A stretch of 64,000 nt of DNA, from the NCBI GenBank assembly GCA_958295865.1, contig CATQHF010000002.1, positions 248,001 through 312,000 on the forward strand, written 5' to 3'. The DNA comes from an uncultured Dehalococcoidia bacterium (GTDB lineage: Bacteria; Chloroflexota; Dehalococcoidia; Lucifugimonadales; JADFKI01). The notes under the pieces are model-generated. The model saw only the letters and a program-made list of their open reading frames with translations. It did not search any database and was not told where the DNA came from. Each line of letters begins with the position of its first letter. Positions within the stretch are counted from its first letter, which is position 1. Of the stretch, positions 34,398 to 43,192 are shown one piece after another. Made by a program: the position numbers and the translations under genes.

Positions 34398-35810
34398 TCA
34401 ATCCGCCTCGTAGTCTTCTTCGGGCATCAGCACGAATTCAGGGTAAGATTCCATTCCAAGTTCGCCTACATCCTGTCCCATTTGCTCGACTTGCAGGGAT
34501 ACGCGCAGACCTAGCGCGAGGTCCAATAGACGCCACAATACCCACGATACGCCGAACACGAACACGCCGATAGCCACTACGCCGATTAGCTGGACATGGA
34601 TTTGAGCGCCGACGGTGATGACGGTCGCCAGAGTCCCCCATATACCCGCGAACAGGTGGGCGGGCACCGCGCCGACAACATCGTCCAGCTTAACTTTTTC
34701 CAGCAGTTTCAGCCCGCCGGTGCATATTATACCGCCAATCGCGCCGATGAGGACCGCCCAATAGTGGTCGACGAAATCGGGGCCGGCGGTGATGGAGACG
34801 AGTCCGGCGATAGCGCCGTTCAAGCCTGCGAACAGGTCCATACGCCCCAGGATTGGACGCGACACTACCAGGGCTGCCAGAGCGCCCGCCGCGCCCGCCA
34901 AGTTGGTGTTGACGAGCACATTGCTCATCGCCACCGCGTCTGCCGCGCTGCCCAGCGCCAGCTGCGAACCGCCGTTGAAGCCGAACCAGCCGAACCAAAG
35001 GATAAAGACGCCCAATGTTACCACCAGCACATTGGAAGGGGGTGTTGGTCTGGCAGTGCCGTCGCGCCGGAACTTGCCGAGCCTGGGGCCTATTACTAGG
35101 ACGCCGGCGAGCGCGGCCCAGCCGCCCGTGCTGTGTACGATGGTGGAGCCGGCGAAGTCCTGGAAGCCCAGCGCAGCCAGCCAACCGCCGCCCCATGTCC
35201 ATGCGCCCACTACCGGGTAGATTAGCGCGGTCAGTATCACTATAAAGATGAAGAACATCCACAGCTTCACTCGCTCGGCTATCGCGCCGGACACTATGGA
35301 AGCGGTGGTCGCCACAAAGACCATCTGGAAGAACCAGTCGGACATCGTGGAGTAGCCGTTCTCGGCCACCGCGGCGGTCGCCGATGCGACCTCCTCGGCG
35401 GTCGCCTCCTCCGGCAAGCCTAGCAGTGCGACCTCAGCGTCCGATGGGCCGTAGAGAAGGTTGAACGAGCCGATGAAACCGCCAACGATATCAACATACA
35501 TGAGGTTGTAGCCAACGAAGAAGAAGGCAAGCCCGGCGATGGAGTATATGCCGATGTTCTTGAGGCATATCATGGATGAGTTCTTGGTGCGAACCGAGCC
35601 GGATTCCAGCATCGTGAAGCCGGCGCACATCCACATCACCAGCGCGCCCCAGATGAGGAACGCAAAGGTGTTTAGGACGAACTGCGTCTCTTCGTCGACG
35701 CCCGCTGCCTGCGCTACCAGCGGCCGGGCGAAGAACAAGCCCAGCGTCAGAAGCGCCAGTACTCCCATGATGATGGCGCGGCTGTTATGTGCGAATATAC
35801 TCATTGGCAT
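34398..35810 (-). CDS. amt: Ammonium transporter (Amt)
   Basis: A 470-residue Amt/MEP/Rh channel with a signal-like first helix (LVAQA) and 11 further membrane segments. Signatures include WMCAGFTMLESGSVRTKNS, WFFQMVFVATTASIVSGA, DFAGSTIVHSTGGWAAL with the first conserved pore His, and AHLFAGIWGTLAT with the second. No glnK/PII gene is adjacent, unlike most amt loci. Instead it lies 5 bases from the ATP-grasp gene upstream and 5 bases from the alpha-E gene downstream, all on one strand. This argues that imported ammonia is used by, or co-regulated with, that enzyme pair. Confidence 0.95.
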   Translation of the reverse strand: MPMSIFAHNSRAIIMGVLALLTLGLFFARPLVAQAAGVDEETQFVLNTFAFLIWGALVMWMCAGFTMLESGSVRTKNSSMICLKNIGIYSIAGLAFFFVGYNLMYVDIVGGFIGSFNLLYGPSDAEVALLGLPEEATAEEVASATAAVAENGYSTMSDWFFQMVFVATTASIVSGAIAERVKLWMFFIFIVILTALIYPVVGAWTWGGGWLAALGFQDFAGSTIVHSTGGWAALAGVLVIGPRLGKFRRDGTARPTPPSNVLVVTLGVFILWFGWFGFNGGSQLALGSAADAVAMSNVLVNTNLAGAAGALAALVVSRPILGRMDLFAGLNGAIAGLVSITAGPDFVDHYWAVLIGAIGGIICTGGLKLLEKVKLDDVVGAVPAHLFAGIWGTLATVITVGAQIHVQLIGVVAIGVFVFGVSWVLWRLLDLALGLRVSLQVEQMGQDVGELGMESYPEFVLMPEEDYEAD

Positions 35811-35815
35811 TGCGT

Positions 35816-37276
35816 TCAGTCCTCCATTACCCAGAAGTCTTTGCCGCCCCCGCCTTGGCTGGAGTTCACGACGAGGCTGCCACGGCGCAGGGCGACGCGG
35901 CAGAAGGCGCCGGGCACGATGCGAGTTTGCTGCCCTTGAAGCACGAACGGGCGCAGATCGACATGGCGCGGCTCAAAGCCGTCGTCAATCAGGCATGGCG
36001 CGCGCGACAGGGCGAGCGTCGGCTGTGATATGAAGTCGGCGGGATCGGCGCGCACCTGCTCCGCGTACTCGTCGCGCTCTTCCGATGTGGAGTGGGGGCC
36101 TATCAGCATGCCGTAGCCGCCCGACTCCCCTACCCGCTTGACCACCAAGTCCTGAAGGTTGTCTAGAGTGTATTCCAGATCTTCCGGGCGGCGACAGAGG
36201 TAGGTCTCCACATTGGCGAGGATAGCATCTTCGCCGAGATAGTAGCGAATCATGTCCGGCACATAGGCATAGACGCTCTTGTCGTCGGCGACGCCCGTTC
36301 CGGGCGCGTTCACCAGGGATACATTGCCGCGCTTATACGCCTCCACTATGCCCGGCACGCCGAGCATGGAATCGGGGCGGAATGCGAGCGGGTCGATGAA
36401 GTCATCGTCCACTCGTCGGTATATCACATCCACGCGCCGCAAGCCGGTGGTGGTTCGCATATAGACATAGCCGTCCTTGCACAGCAGATCCCTGCCCTCC
36501 ACAAGCTCCGCGCCGAGTTCGTGCGCCAGAAACATGTGCTCATAGAATGCGGAGTTGTACACGCCGGGCGTGAGCAGCGCGATAGTGGGGTCTGAGCGCC
36601 CGCGCGGGGCGAGTTCTCGCAGGGTATCCAGCAGCGCGCGCCCGTAATGCTCCACCTCTAGCACGCGGGAACTTCGATACAGGCGGCGCAGGCTTGCCTT
36701 TGCCGCCTTGCGGTTGGCGAGCATATAGGATACGCCCGAAGGAACGCGCAGGTTGTCTTCAAGCACCCGGAAGCCGTCGTTGGTGCGAACAAGGTCTGTG
36801 CCGCAGATGCCGACCCAAGTGCCATAAGGCGCGGAGAAGCCGCGCATCTCCTCGCGGTAATGGGGGCAGTCGCGCACTACATCCAAGGGGATTACGCCGT
36901 CGCGGACGATACTAGGGACGCCGTCGCTGTCTTGGCTGCGGGGCTGTCCGTACACATCTTGCAGAAAGCGGTTCAATGCGGTGATGCGCTGCGTCAAGCC
37001 CGCTTCCAACTGCCGCCAGTCCGACATCGGCATCGTGCGCGGCACGCAGTCGATTGGGATGATGCGCTCGTCAGCCTCGTCCTCCCCGTACACGGTGAAG
37101 GTGATGCCCTCGTTGGAGAATGAGCGCGTGACCCGCTCTTGGATGGTGGCGAGTTCCTCGGCGGACAGCCCGAGCAGCGTGTCGTAGAGCTGCCGGCAGT
37201 GCTCGCGCGGAGCGCCATCGGGCAGGAACATCTCATCGTAGATTGAGGCGTCGAGGGCGTACTTGTCAAAGTCCAT
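35816..37276 (-). CDS. Circularly permuted type 2 ATP-grasp protein (DUF404/DUF407)
   Basis: A 486-residue ligase-like protein. Family motifs include GITFTVYGEDEADERIIPID, RALNRFLQDVYG-type sequence, GTWVGICGTDLVRTNDGFRVLEDNLRVPSGVSY with the ATP/Mg-binding Glu-Asn, VKRVGESGGYGM and LRPFVLQG. ATG 37276 follows GGGGAG; the frame opens at 37381 without homology. The family is predicted to form amide bonds (COOH-NH2 ligases) and normally pairs with alpha-E and transglutaminase proteins. It heads an operon with amt and the alpha-E gene. Confidence 0.9.
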   Translation of the reverse strand: MDFDKYALDASIYDEMFLPDGAPREHCRQLYDTLLGLSAEELATIQERVTRSFSNEGITFTVYGEDEADERIIPIDCVPRTMPMSDWRQLEAGLTQRITALNRFLQDVYGQPRSQDSDGVPSIVRDGVIPLDVVRDCPHYREEMRGFSAPYGTWVGICGTDLVRTNDGFRVLEDNLRVPSGVSYMLANRKAAKASLRRLYRSSRVLEVEHYGRALLDTLRELAPRGRSDPTIALLTPGVYNSAFYEHMFLAHELGAELVEGRDLLCKDGYVYMRTTTGLRRVDVIYRRVDDDFIDPLAFRPDSMLGVPGIVEAYKRGNVSLVNAPGTGVADDKSVYAYVPDMIRYYLGEDAILANVETYLCRRPEDLEYTLDNLQDLVVKRVGESGGYGMLIGPHSTSEERDEYAEQVRADPADFISQPTLALSRAPCLIDDGFEPRHVDLRPFVLQGQQTRIVPGAFCRVALRRGSLVVNSSQGGGGKDFWVMED

Positions 37277-37650
37277 CGCAACAACTCCCCGGGTAATATG
37301 TCGTTCCAAATATATTACATGCCTGCTACACGCGCAATAGCCTATATGATTTGCGGCGGTCTTGTCCACCCGTTGCGGCATTGCCGACAGAATTGCCTTT
37401 CAGACGGCTTTGTTGCCATACCGCGCCGGATTTCCGCGAAAGCGGGAATGACACATAGAGGGCGGGAACGATACGCCGACAATTGAAAGACGCTATAATT
37501 TTGAGGGTTGAAGTAGTAAGGTAGCATAGCAGTTTGAGTTGCGCCGCCTTTGGGTCGGTATCCTTCCCCGCGCCGCGGTAACAAGTAGTCTATCGGGAAT
37601 ACGCAGGCGGGAATACGCAGGCAAGCGCAACCTAGGCGAGGATCCCCGTA
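37277..37650. repeat. Intergenic region with diverged family C/A palindrome
   Basis: A 374-base gap between divergent genes. About 37385-37490 resembles family C: TTGCCTTTCAGACGGCTTTGT recalls the left side of the 10277 copy, the centre has TTTCCGCGAAAGCGGGAA, and CAATTGAAAGACGC recalls the right side. The terminal repeats are badly decayed. The rest (37495-37650) has no feature that I can name apart from a short direct repeat CGGGAATACGCAGG at about 37592-37620. Confidence 0.45.
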
Positions 37651-38481
37651 GTGGATATGAGATTATTGAAAAGGCTGGTGCGCGATAGCCTCCCACAGCC
37701 GGCGTATGACGCGCTCAGACGGGTGGTGCATCGTCGGAGGCTCAGCCGCGCGCCGACGATGGCGGTGGACACCGCCCCGCTTCCCAGGGCGGTGGATGTA
37801 TCGCTGCCGGAGATGCTCTGGGGCGACGGAATAGCCGACGACTGGGAAAGGGCTAAGACCTCCATGGCCGAGGTCTTTGTGGAAGAGCCGATCAAGCACG
37901 GCATAGATCCCGAAAGCCGCCGCGCAATCTACCACCTGATTCGCCGCTTTCAACCGCGCTCCCTGCTGGAAATCGGCACCAACCTCGGCGCGTCCACCTT
38001 GTCCGGCGCGATGGCGATGAGGGAATACCGTAATGGAGGCTTCCCCCGTCTAGTCACCGTGGACTTGTTCGATGTCAACAATCCCGCTACCGCCGAGGCG
38101 AAACGATACCACATCTTAACGCCGCCCCGGGAGATGCTGGCGCGGCTGGACTGCGCCGATATGGTCGAATTCGCCGTCGCCCGCTCCACGGACTATCTGA
38201 GCGGACGCGGGCGGGAGTTCGATTTCATCCTCTTGGATCACACCCCATCGGCGGACATCGCCTATCGGGACATCGCGCTGGCAATCGGGGCGCTGCGCCC
38301 GGGCGGTCAGCTGCTGCTTCATTCCTACTTTCCGGGCGGCAAGCCCTTGGGGACGGGTGAGCGGGTCAACCCCGGCTTCTACCTCGCCGTGCGCCGTCTG
38401 CGACGGGAGGGCGTCGGATTGGAAGCCTTGTCCTTGCCGAAAGAAGGCAAATCGAGTCTGGCGCTCTTGGTTAGGGTATGA
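37651..38481 (+). CDS. Class I SAM methyltransferase (Methyltransf_24-like)
   Basis: A 276-residue protein at the left edge of the glycan locus. Motif I is SLLEIGTNLGASTLSGAM, followed by RLVTVDLFDVN and, after DFILLDHTPSADIAY, the beta-5 region GALRPGGQLLLHSYFPGG. This pattern fits methyltransferases that modify sugars or small secreted molecules. The start is GTG 37651 or ATG 37657; the former is kept as the longer conserved-looking frame. Substrate not known. Confidence 0.8.
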   Translation: MDMRLLKRLVRDSLPQPAYDALRRVVHRRRLSRAPTMAVDTAPLPRAVDVSLPEMLWGDGIADDWERAKTSMAEVFVEEPIKHGIDPESRRAIYHLIRRFQPRSLLEIGTNLGASTLSGAMAMREYRNGGFPRLVTVDLFDVNNPATAEAKRYHILTPPREMLARLDCADMVEFAVARSTDYLSGRGREFDFILLDHTPSADIAYRDIALAIGALRPGGQLLLHSYFPGGKPLGTGERVNPGFYLAVRRLRREGVGLEALSLPKEGKSSLALLVRV

Positions 38482-38632
38482 AAGACGGCGAATTGCACTG
38501 TGATATGTGGTATATTATCCAATATGTCGGATAGCAGGAGTAGGACTTACGCAGTTGAGCGCGATTTCGTACTTGAAACGGGTCAATCTCAGATATGAGT
38601 TCATATTCAAGCGCCTAAGTCCTGAGGAGATT

Positions 38633-40207
38633 ATGGAAGTGCCCGATCCGAAGCGTATTTCGCCATCCACGCCTCGCAAGAGGGTTATGATAATCGATCC
38701 GCCATTCCAGCGGCTCTACCACGACAACGCCTCGCTGATCAAGTTCCCGATGGCGCTGGGCTACCTCTCGGGGGCTATCTTGAAGTGGACGGATTGGGAG
38801 GTGCAGGCGTACAACGCAGAATTCAACACGAAGAAGAAAGCCATTTCCCTCCACCATGTAACTCGCATCAAGGAAGGGATGGAGCGTTATCTGCGGACGC
38901 TGGAGGACCCTGCCGCGCCTATATGGGAGGAGATACGCTCTGCGATAGCGGAGTTTGAGCCGGATGTCGTGGGCATAAGTTCCAAGACGCAGAACTTCCC
39001 GTCCACGATGCGGGTGGCGCGCATCGTCAAGGAACTTAACGCCGACGCGCTTGTGCTGCTGGGCGGACCGCACGCCACCTTGTCCACCAAGACCGCGCTG
39101 GATTGCCCCGACATAGATGTGGCGGTTCTGGGCGAGGGCGAGATGACGATGGTGGATATTCTCAAGGCGCGGGAGCGCGGCGAGCCACTGAGCGGCGTGT
39201 CGGGGCTTGCCTACCGCAAGGACGGCCGCATGGTGTACACGCTGCCGCGCACGAATATGCCTGACCTCGACGAGTTGCCGTTTCCGGCGGAAGCCGCGCC
39301 GCAAATCCTGCGCGACTATGACAAGTACCCGCCCGAAGCATTCGGATTTGTGTTCTCGGCGCGCGGCTGCCCTTACAGCTGCACCTTCTGCGAGTCCAAA
39401 GCGATCTGGTCGCAAAAGACGCGCTGGCGCTCACCCGAAAATGTGGTGCGGGAGCTCAAGATGCTGATGGAGCGCGGCGTCAAGTATGTCTATTTCGACG
39501 ACGACACTTTCGGCATCAAGCAGAGCTACATCAAGGAGCTTTGCGGCTTGATAGAAACCGAGTGTCCCGGTCTGAAGTGGGGCTGCGAGATAACCGTCGG
39601 CGTCATCAGGGAGCAGTCCGTAGAATACATGCGGCGTTCAGGCTGCGTGCGTATCAACATAGGCGTGGAGTCGGGGAACAATCGGATACTGAGGAGCGTG
39701 AAGAAGGGGCATGTCATCGAGAAGGCATACGAGGCGGTGGACATCTGCTATCGCGCGGGCATCGAGGTCGGCACCTTCTTTATGATTGGCTTCCCGGAGG
39801 AGACTGAGGAGACTCTCAGGGACACGCTGGCGGCAATGGAACGAGTTAACTCCGACAATATCATGCTCAGCATCTTCACGCCCTACCCCGGCTCCGAGCT
39901 GTTTGAGGTGTGCAAGGATCTGGGAATAGTGGACGACGACTTCGACATCACGAGATACAACCATCAAAGTCCGGAGAACTGCTTTACCGCCTATATCGAG
40001 CCGGAGCGCTTCAAGGAGCTTGTCCAAGAGGCGGCGGAACTGGTAACGCGCAAGAGCCGCCGCAATCGGTGGCGCAGGATCTCGCGTATGATTCGGCGCG
40101 GCGAATACTATCGGACTGCCTATTTGGCGCGGAAGTACATCCGCACCCGCGCGGTGCGTTACTCCTCGCGGGTCTTCAGTCGGCGCTATTCGGAGCCGGC
40201 GGCGTGA
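38633..40207 (+). CDS. B12-binding-domain radical SAM protein, copy 1
   Basis: A 524-residue enzyme with an N-terminal cobalamin-binding-type domain (about 15-185; VMIIDPPFQRLYHDN, DVVGISSKTQNFPS, VLLGGPHATL, DVAVLGEGE) and a radical SAM domain. The [4Fe-4S] motif is C246-x3-C250-x2-C253 (RGCPYSCTFCES). INIGVESGNN and GTFFMIGFPEETEET are typical of the class B family. Members methylate or rearrange lipids, sugars and antibiotics. ATG 38633 follows GAGGAG. A near-identical second copy is at 40574; they differ by few residues up to the C-terminus (here SEPAA). Confidence 0.92.
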   Translation: MEVPDPKRISPSTPRKRVMIIDPPFQRLYHDNASLIKFPMALGYLSGAILKWTDWEVQAYNAEFNTKKKAISLHHVTRIKEGMERYLRTLEDPAAPIWEEIRSAIAEFEPDVVGISSKTQNFPSTMRVARIVKELNADALVLLGGPHATLSTKTALDCPDIDVAVLGEGEMTMVDILKARERGEPLSGVSGLAYRKDGRMVYTLPRTNMPDLDELPFPAEAAPQILRDYDKYPPEAFGFVFSARGCPYSCTFCESKAIWSQKTRWRSPENVVRELKMLMERGVKYVYFDDDTFGIKQSYIKELCGLIETECPGLKWGCEITVGVIREQSVEYMRRSGCVRINIGVESGNNRILRSVKKGHVIEKAYEAVDICYRAGIEVGTFFMIGFPEETEETLRDTLAAMERVNSDNIMLSIFTPYPGSELFEVCKDLGIVDDDFDITRYNHQSPENCFTAYIEPERFKELVQEAAELVTRKSRRNRWRRISRMIRRGEYYRTAYLARKYIRTRAVRYSSRVFSRRYSEPAA

Positions 40208-40228
40208 CGGACGTGGGGGCATATATCC

Positions 40229-40564
40229 ATGCCGAATAAACTATGGCGTTTGCGTAGCGCCCTGCGGCGCAAGAACCGCGCGGACTATCGCTTTGAGAAG
40301 GCGCTTATCCCCGGCAGGAAGCTGCTCTATGTCGCCGTTCCCAAGGCGGCGAGCCGCTCGCTGCTCAATTTTCTGCTTGGGGAACGGGCGAAAAGCGAAC
40401 TTGGGCAAGCCTTCGTAGAGGTTCGCCGTCTGGTATTCGCGGCGCGATTGTGGATGAACAAGGGATTGGCGGAGGCGCTGGAAGCCTGCCGCTCACTGCC
40501 CGAGGGCTGCCAACTCAATGTCTTTGGGCCGGTGATGCGCGACACAGACCTGTATATCGGATAG
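40229..40564 (+). pseudogene. Chimeric gene remnant: sulfotransferase start fused to a glycosyltransferase fragment
   Basis: A 111-codon frame joined from two genes found intact downstream. Its first part matches the sulfotransferase at 42257 (MPNKLWRLRSAL...VAVPKAASRSLLNFLLGERA) but lacks about 33 codons, lost between two CTGC tetranucleotides. At about 40416 the sequence switches to a piece of the GT4 gene at 44350 (EVRRLVFAARLWMNKGLAEAL...VFGPVMRDTDL) in the same frame. It ends just before the second radical SAM copy. The protein has the 5'-phosphosulfate loop but no 3'-phosphate motif and cannot be an active sulfotransferase. It is best read as recombination debris. Confidence 0.85.
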
Positions 40565-40573
40565 TAGGAGATT

Positions 40574-42238
40574 ATGGAAGTGCCCGATCCGAAGCGTATT
40601 TCGCCATCCACGCCCCGCAAGAGGATTATGATAATCGATCCGCCATTCCAGCGGCTCTACCACGACAACGCCTCGCTGATCAAGTTTCCGATGGCGCTGG
40701 GCTACCTCTCGGGGGCTATCTTGAAGTGGACGGATTGGGAGGTGCAGGCGTACAACGCCGATTTCAACACGAAGAAGAAAGCCATTTCCCTAGACAATGT
40801 AACTCGCATCAAGGACGGGATGGAGCGTTACCTGAGGACGCTGGAGGACCCTGTCGCGCCTATATGGGAAGAGATACGCTCGGCGATAGCGGAGTTTGAG
40901 CCGGATGTCGTGGGCATAAGTTCCAAGACGCAGAACTTCCCGTCCACGATGCGGGTGGCGCGCATCGTCAAGGAACTTAACGCCGACGCGCTTGTGCTGC
41001 TGGGCGGACCGCACGCCACCTTGTCCACCAAGACCGCGCTGGATTGCCCCGACATAGATGTGGCGGTTCTGGGCGAGGGCGAGATGACGATGGTGGATAT
41101 TCTCAAGGCGCGGGAGCGCGGCGAGCCACTGAGCGGCGTGTCGGGGCTTGCCTACCGCAAGGACGGCCGCATGGTGTACACGCTGCCGCGCACGAATATG
41201 CCTGACCTCGACGAGTTGCCGTTTCCGGCGGAAGCCGCGCCGCAAATCCTGCGCGACTACGATAAGTACCCGCCCGAAGCCTTCGGATTTGTGTTCTCGG
41301 CGCGCGGCTGCCCTTACAGCTGCACCTTCTGCGAGTCCAAAGCGATCTGGTCGCAAAAGACGCGCTGGCGCTCACCCGAAAATGTGGTGCGGGAACTCAA
41401 GATGCTGATGGAGCGCGGCGTCAAGTATGTCTATTTCGACGACGACACTTTCGGCATCAAGCAGAGCTACATCAAAGAGCTTTGCGGCTTGATAGAAACC
41501 GAGTGTCCCGGCTTGAAGTGGGGCTGTGAGATAACCGTCGGCGTTATCAAGGAGCAGTCCGTAGAATACATGCGGCGTTCAGGCTGCGTGCGTATCAACA
41601 TAGGCGTGGAGTCGGGGAACAATCAGATACTGAGGAGCGTGAAGAAGGGGCATGTCATCGAGAAGGCATACGAGGCGGTGGACATCTGCTATCGCGCGGG
41701 CATCGAGGTCGGCACCTTCTTTATGATTGGCTTCCCGGAGGAGACTGAGGAGACTTTCAGGGACACGCTGACGGCAATGGAACGGGTTAACACCGATATC
41801 ATCATGCTCAGCATCTTCACGCCCTACCCCGGCTCCGAGCTGTTCGAGGTGTGCAAGGATCTGGGAATAGTGGACGACGACTTCGACATCACGAGATACA
41901 ACCATCAAAGTCCGGAGAACTGCTTTACCGCCTATATCGAGCCGGAGCGCTTCAAGGAGCTTGTCCAAGAGGCGGCGGAACTGGTAACGCGCAAGAGCCG
42001 CCGCAATCGGTGGCGCAGGATCTCGCGTATGATTCGGCGCGGCGAATACTATCGGACTGCCTATTTGGCGCGGAAGTACATCCGCACCCGCGCGGTGCGT
42101 TACTCCTCGCGGGTCTTCAGTCGGCGCTATTCGGAGCCGCGTCGTGACGGGCATCGGGATACATCGACGATTTCAGCCGCGTTGGAACGGGACGCGCCGC
42201 GCCCCGCATCGCCCGAAGACTCGGGCATACGCTTGTAA
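40574..42238 (+). CDS. B12-binding-domain radical SAM protein, copy 2
   Basis: A 554-residue near-duplicate of the gene at 38633, with the same cobalamin-type domain and CPYSCTFCES cluster motif. Differences are scattered (for example HHVTRIKEG becomes DNVTRIKDG, RILRSV becomes QILRSV). The copies part near the end: after SRRYSEP this copy reads RRDGHRDTSTISAALERD and runs 36 residues further. Upstream, the sequence between two AGGAG repeats present before copy 1 has been lost, so its ribosome-binding site is fused directly to GGATAGTAGGAG. Both copies look functional. Confidence 0.92.
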   Translation: MEVPDPKRISPSTPRKRIMIIDPPFQRLYHDNASLIKFPMALGYLSGAILKWTDWEVQAYNADFNTKKKAISLDNVTRIKDGMERYLRTLEDPVAPIWEEIRSAIAEFEPDVVGISSKTQNFPSTMRVARIVKELNADALVLLGGPHATLSTKTALDCPDIDVAVLGEGEMTMVDILKARERGEPLSGVSGLAYRKDGRMVYTLPRTNMPDLDELPFPAEAAPQILRDYDKYPPEAFGFVFSARGCPYSCTFCESKAIWSQKTRWRSPENVVRELKMLMERGVKYVYFDDDTFGIKQSYIKELCGLIETECPGLKWGCEITVGVIKEQSVEYMRRSGCVRINIGVESGNNQILRSVKKGHVIEKAYEAVDICYRAGIEVGTFFMIGFPEETEETFRDTLTAMERVNTDIIMLSIFTPYPGSELFEVCKDLGIVDDDFDITRYNHQSPENCFTAYIEPERFKELVQEAAELVTRKSRRNRWRRISRMIRRGEYYRTAYLARKYIRTRAVRYSSRVFSRRYSEPRRDGHRDTSTISAALERDAPRPASPEDSGIRL

Positions 42239-42256
42239 AGGTGTGCAATCATATCC

Positions 42257-43060
42257 ATGCCGAATAAACTATGGCGCTTGCGTAGCGCCCTGCTCTATCC
42301 CAACGGAGTGGGCAAGCCTCCGCGCGACGGGGCGGTCATGCGCGCGGGGCTGTCGGCTTACAATGCGCTGGACACGCTAGTTCTGCGGCGCAAAAATCGC
42401 GCGGACTATCGCTTTGAGAAGGCGCTTATACCCGGCAGGAAGCTCCTCTATGTCGCCGTTCCCAAGGCGGCGAGCCGCTCGCTGCTCAATTTTCTGCTTG
42501 GAGAACGGGCGACAAGCGAACTTGGGCAAGCCTTCGTCTATAAGAAGACGCTGGATGAGCTGTTCAGAGACCGACCGGAGACGCGCGACTACTTCAAGTT
42601 CACGGTGGTCAGAAACCCATGGAGTCGCGTGGCTTCCGTTCACAAGCAGAAGATTTGCAGCGGCGACCCGCTCATCGCGGCGCGGCTGATGAACGGGCGC
42701 GACGGGCTTTCGCCCAATATGCCGTTCGGTGAGTTCGTGGAATGGCTCTGCTCGGAGGAAGGCGCTGATGAGCGCGCCGATAGGCACTGGCTGTCTCAGC
42801 ACAAGCTTCTCGGCATGCGCGGGCATAATCCGGTTCGCTACGACTTCATAGGCAAGCTGGAGCGGCTTTCCCAAGACCTAGACGCTTTGTCGGCAAGGCT
42901 CGGCGTGTCCATGTCCGGCGTGGGGCATCTGCTGTACACGGGGGCATTGGAACGCTATCGGACGGTCTATACGGACAGGACGGCGGCGCTGGTCGCCCGG
43001 CGCTATGCGCGCGACATCGAGATGTTTGGCTATCGCTTCGAGGACAGCGAACTTGACTGA
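42257..43060 (+). CDS. Sulfotransferase-family protein
   Basis: A 267-residue PAPS-dependent sulfotransferase-like protein of the carbohydrate type (Sulfotransfer_2). The 5'-phosphosulfate loop is VAVPKAASRSLLNFLL and the 3'-phosphate motif is FKFTVVRNPWSRVASVHKQKI. YDFIGKLERLSQDLDAL is the usual later signature. No signal anchor is present. It probably sulfates a sugar of the surface polymer. Its 5' part is duplicated and damaged at 40229. The ribosome-binding site is weak (AAAGGTG, about 14 bases away). Confidence 0.85.
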   Translation: MPNKLWRLRSALLYPNGVGKPPRDGAVMRAGLSAYNALDTLVLRRKNRADYRFEKALIPGRKLLYVAVPKAASRSLLNFLLGERATSELGQAFVYKKTLDELFRDRPETRDYFKFTVVRNPWSRVASVHKQKICSGDPLIAARLMNGRDGLSPNMPFGEFVEWLCSEEGADERADRHWLSQHKLLGMRGHNPVRYDFIGKLERLSQDLDALSARLGVSMSGVGHLLYTGALERYRTVYTDRTAALVARRYARDIEMFGYRFEDSELD

Positions 43061-43071
43061 AATTATCGGAT

Positions 43072-43133
43072 TCCTGCCCCTGCTTTCGCAGGGGTGAAGT
43101 TCTTTCGCAGGAATGACGAGATGAAGGGAGCGA
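43072..43133. repeat. Partial family A element (right half)
   Basis: TTCCTGCCCCTGCTTTCGCAGG, then GGTGAAGTTCTTTCGCAGGAATGACGAGATGAA, matches the right half of family A copies such as 23924-24105. No left terminus is present. It lies directly downstream of the sulfotransferase stop and ahead of the poly-C tract. Confidence 0.65.
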
Positions 43134-43163
43134 TAGAAAGGTAACAATTTTGGCTGCAATTTG

Positions 43164-43179
43164 CCCCCCCCCCCCCCCC
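43164..43179. repeat. Poly-C tract (16 C)
   Basis: An uninterrupted run of 16 C lies 13 bases before the start codon of the GT4 gene at 43193, between the inverted words CAATTTTG and CAAAATTG. Such tracts slip during replication. A TTG at 43150 with AAAGG eight bases upstream reads into the tract; at 16 C it stops at 43210, but at 15 or 18 C it would join the glycosyltransferase frame. Confidence 0.9.
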
Positions 43180-43192
43180 GCACAAAATTGGA

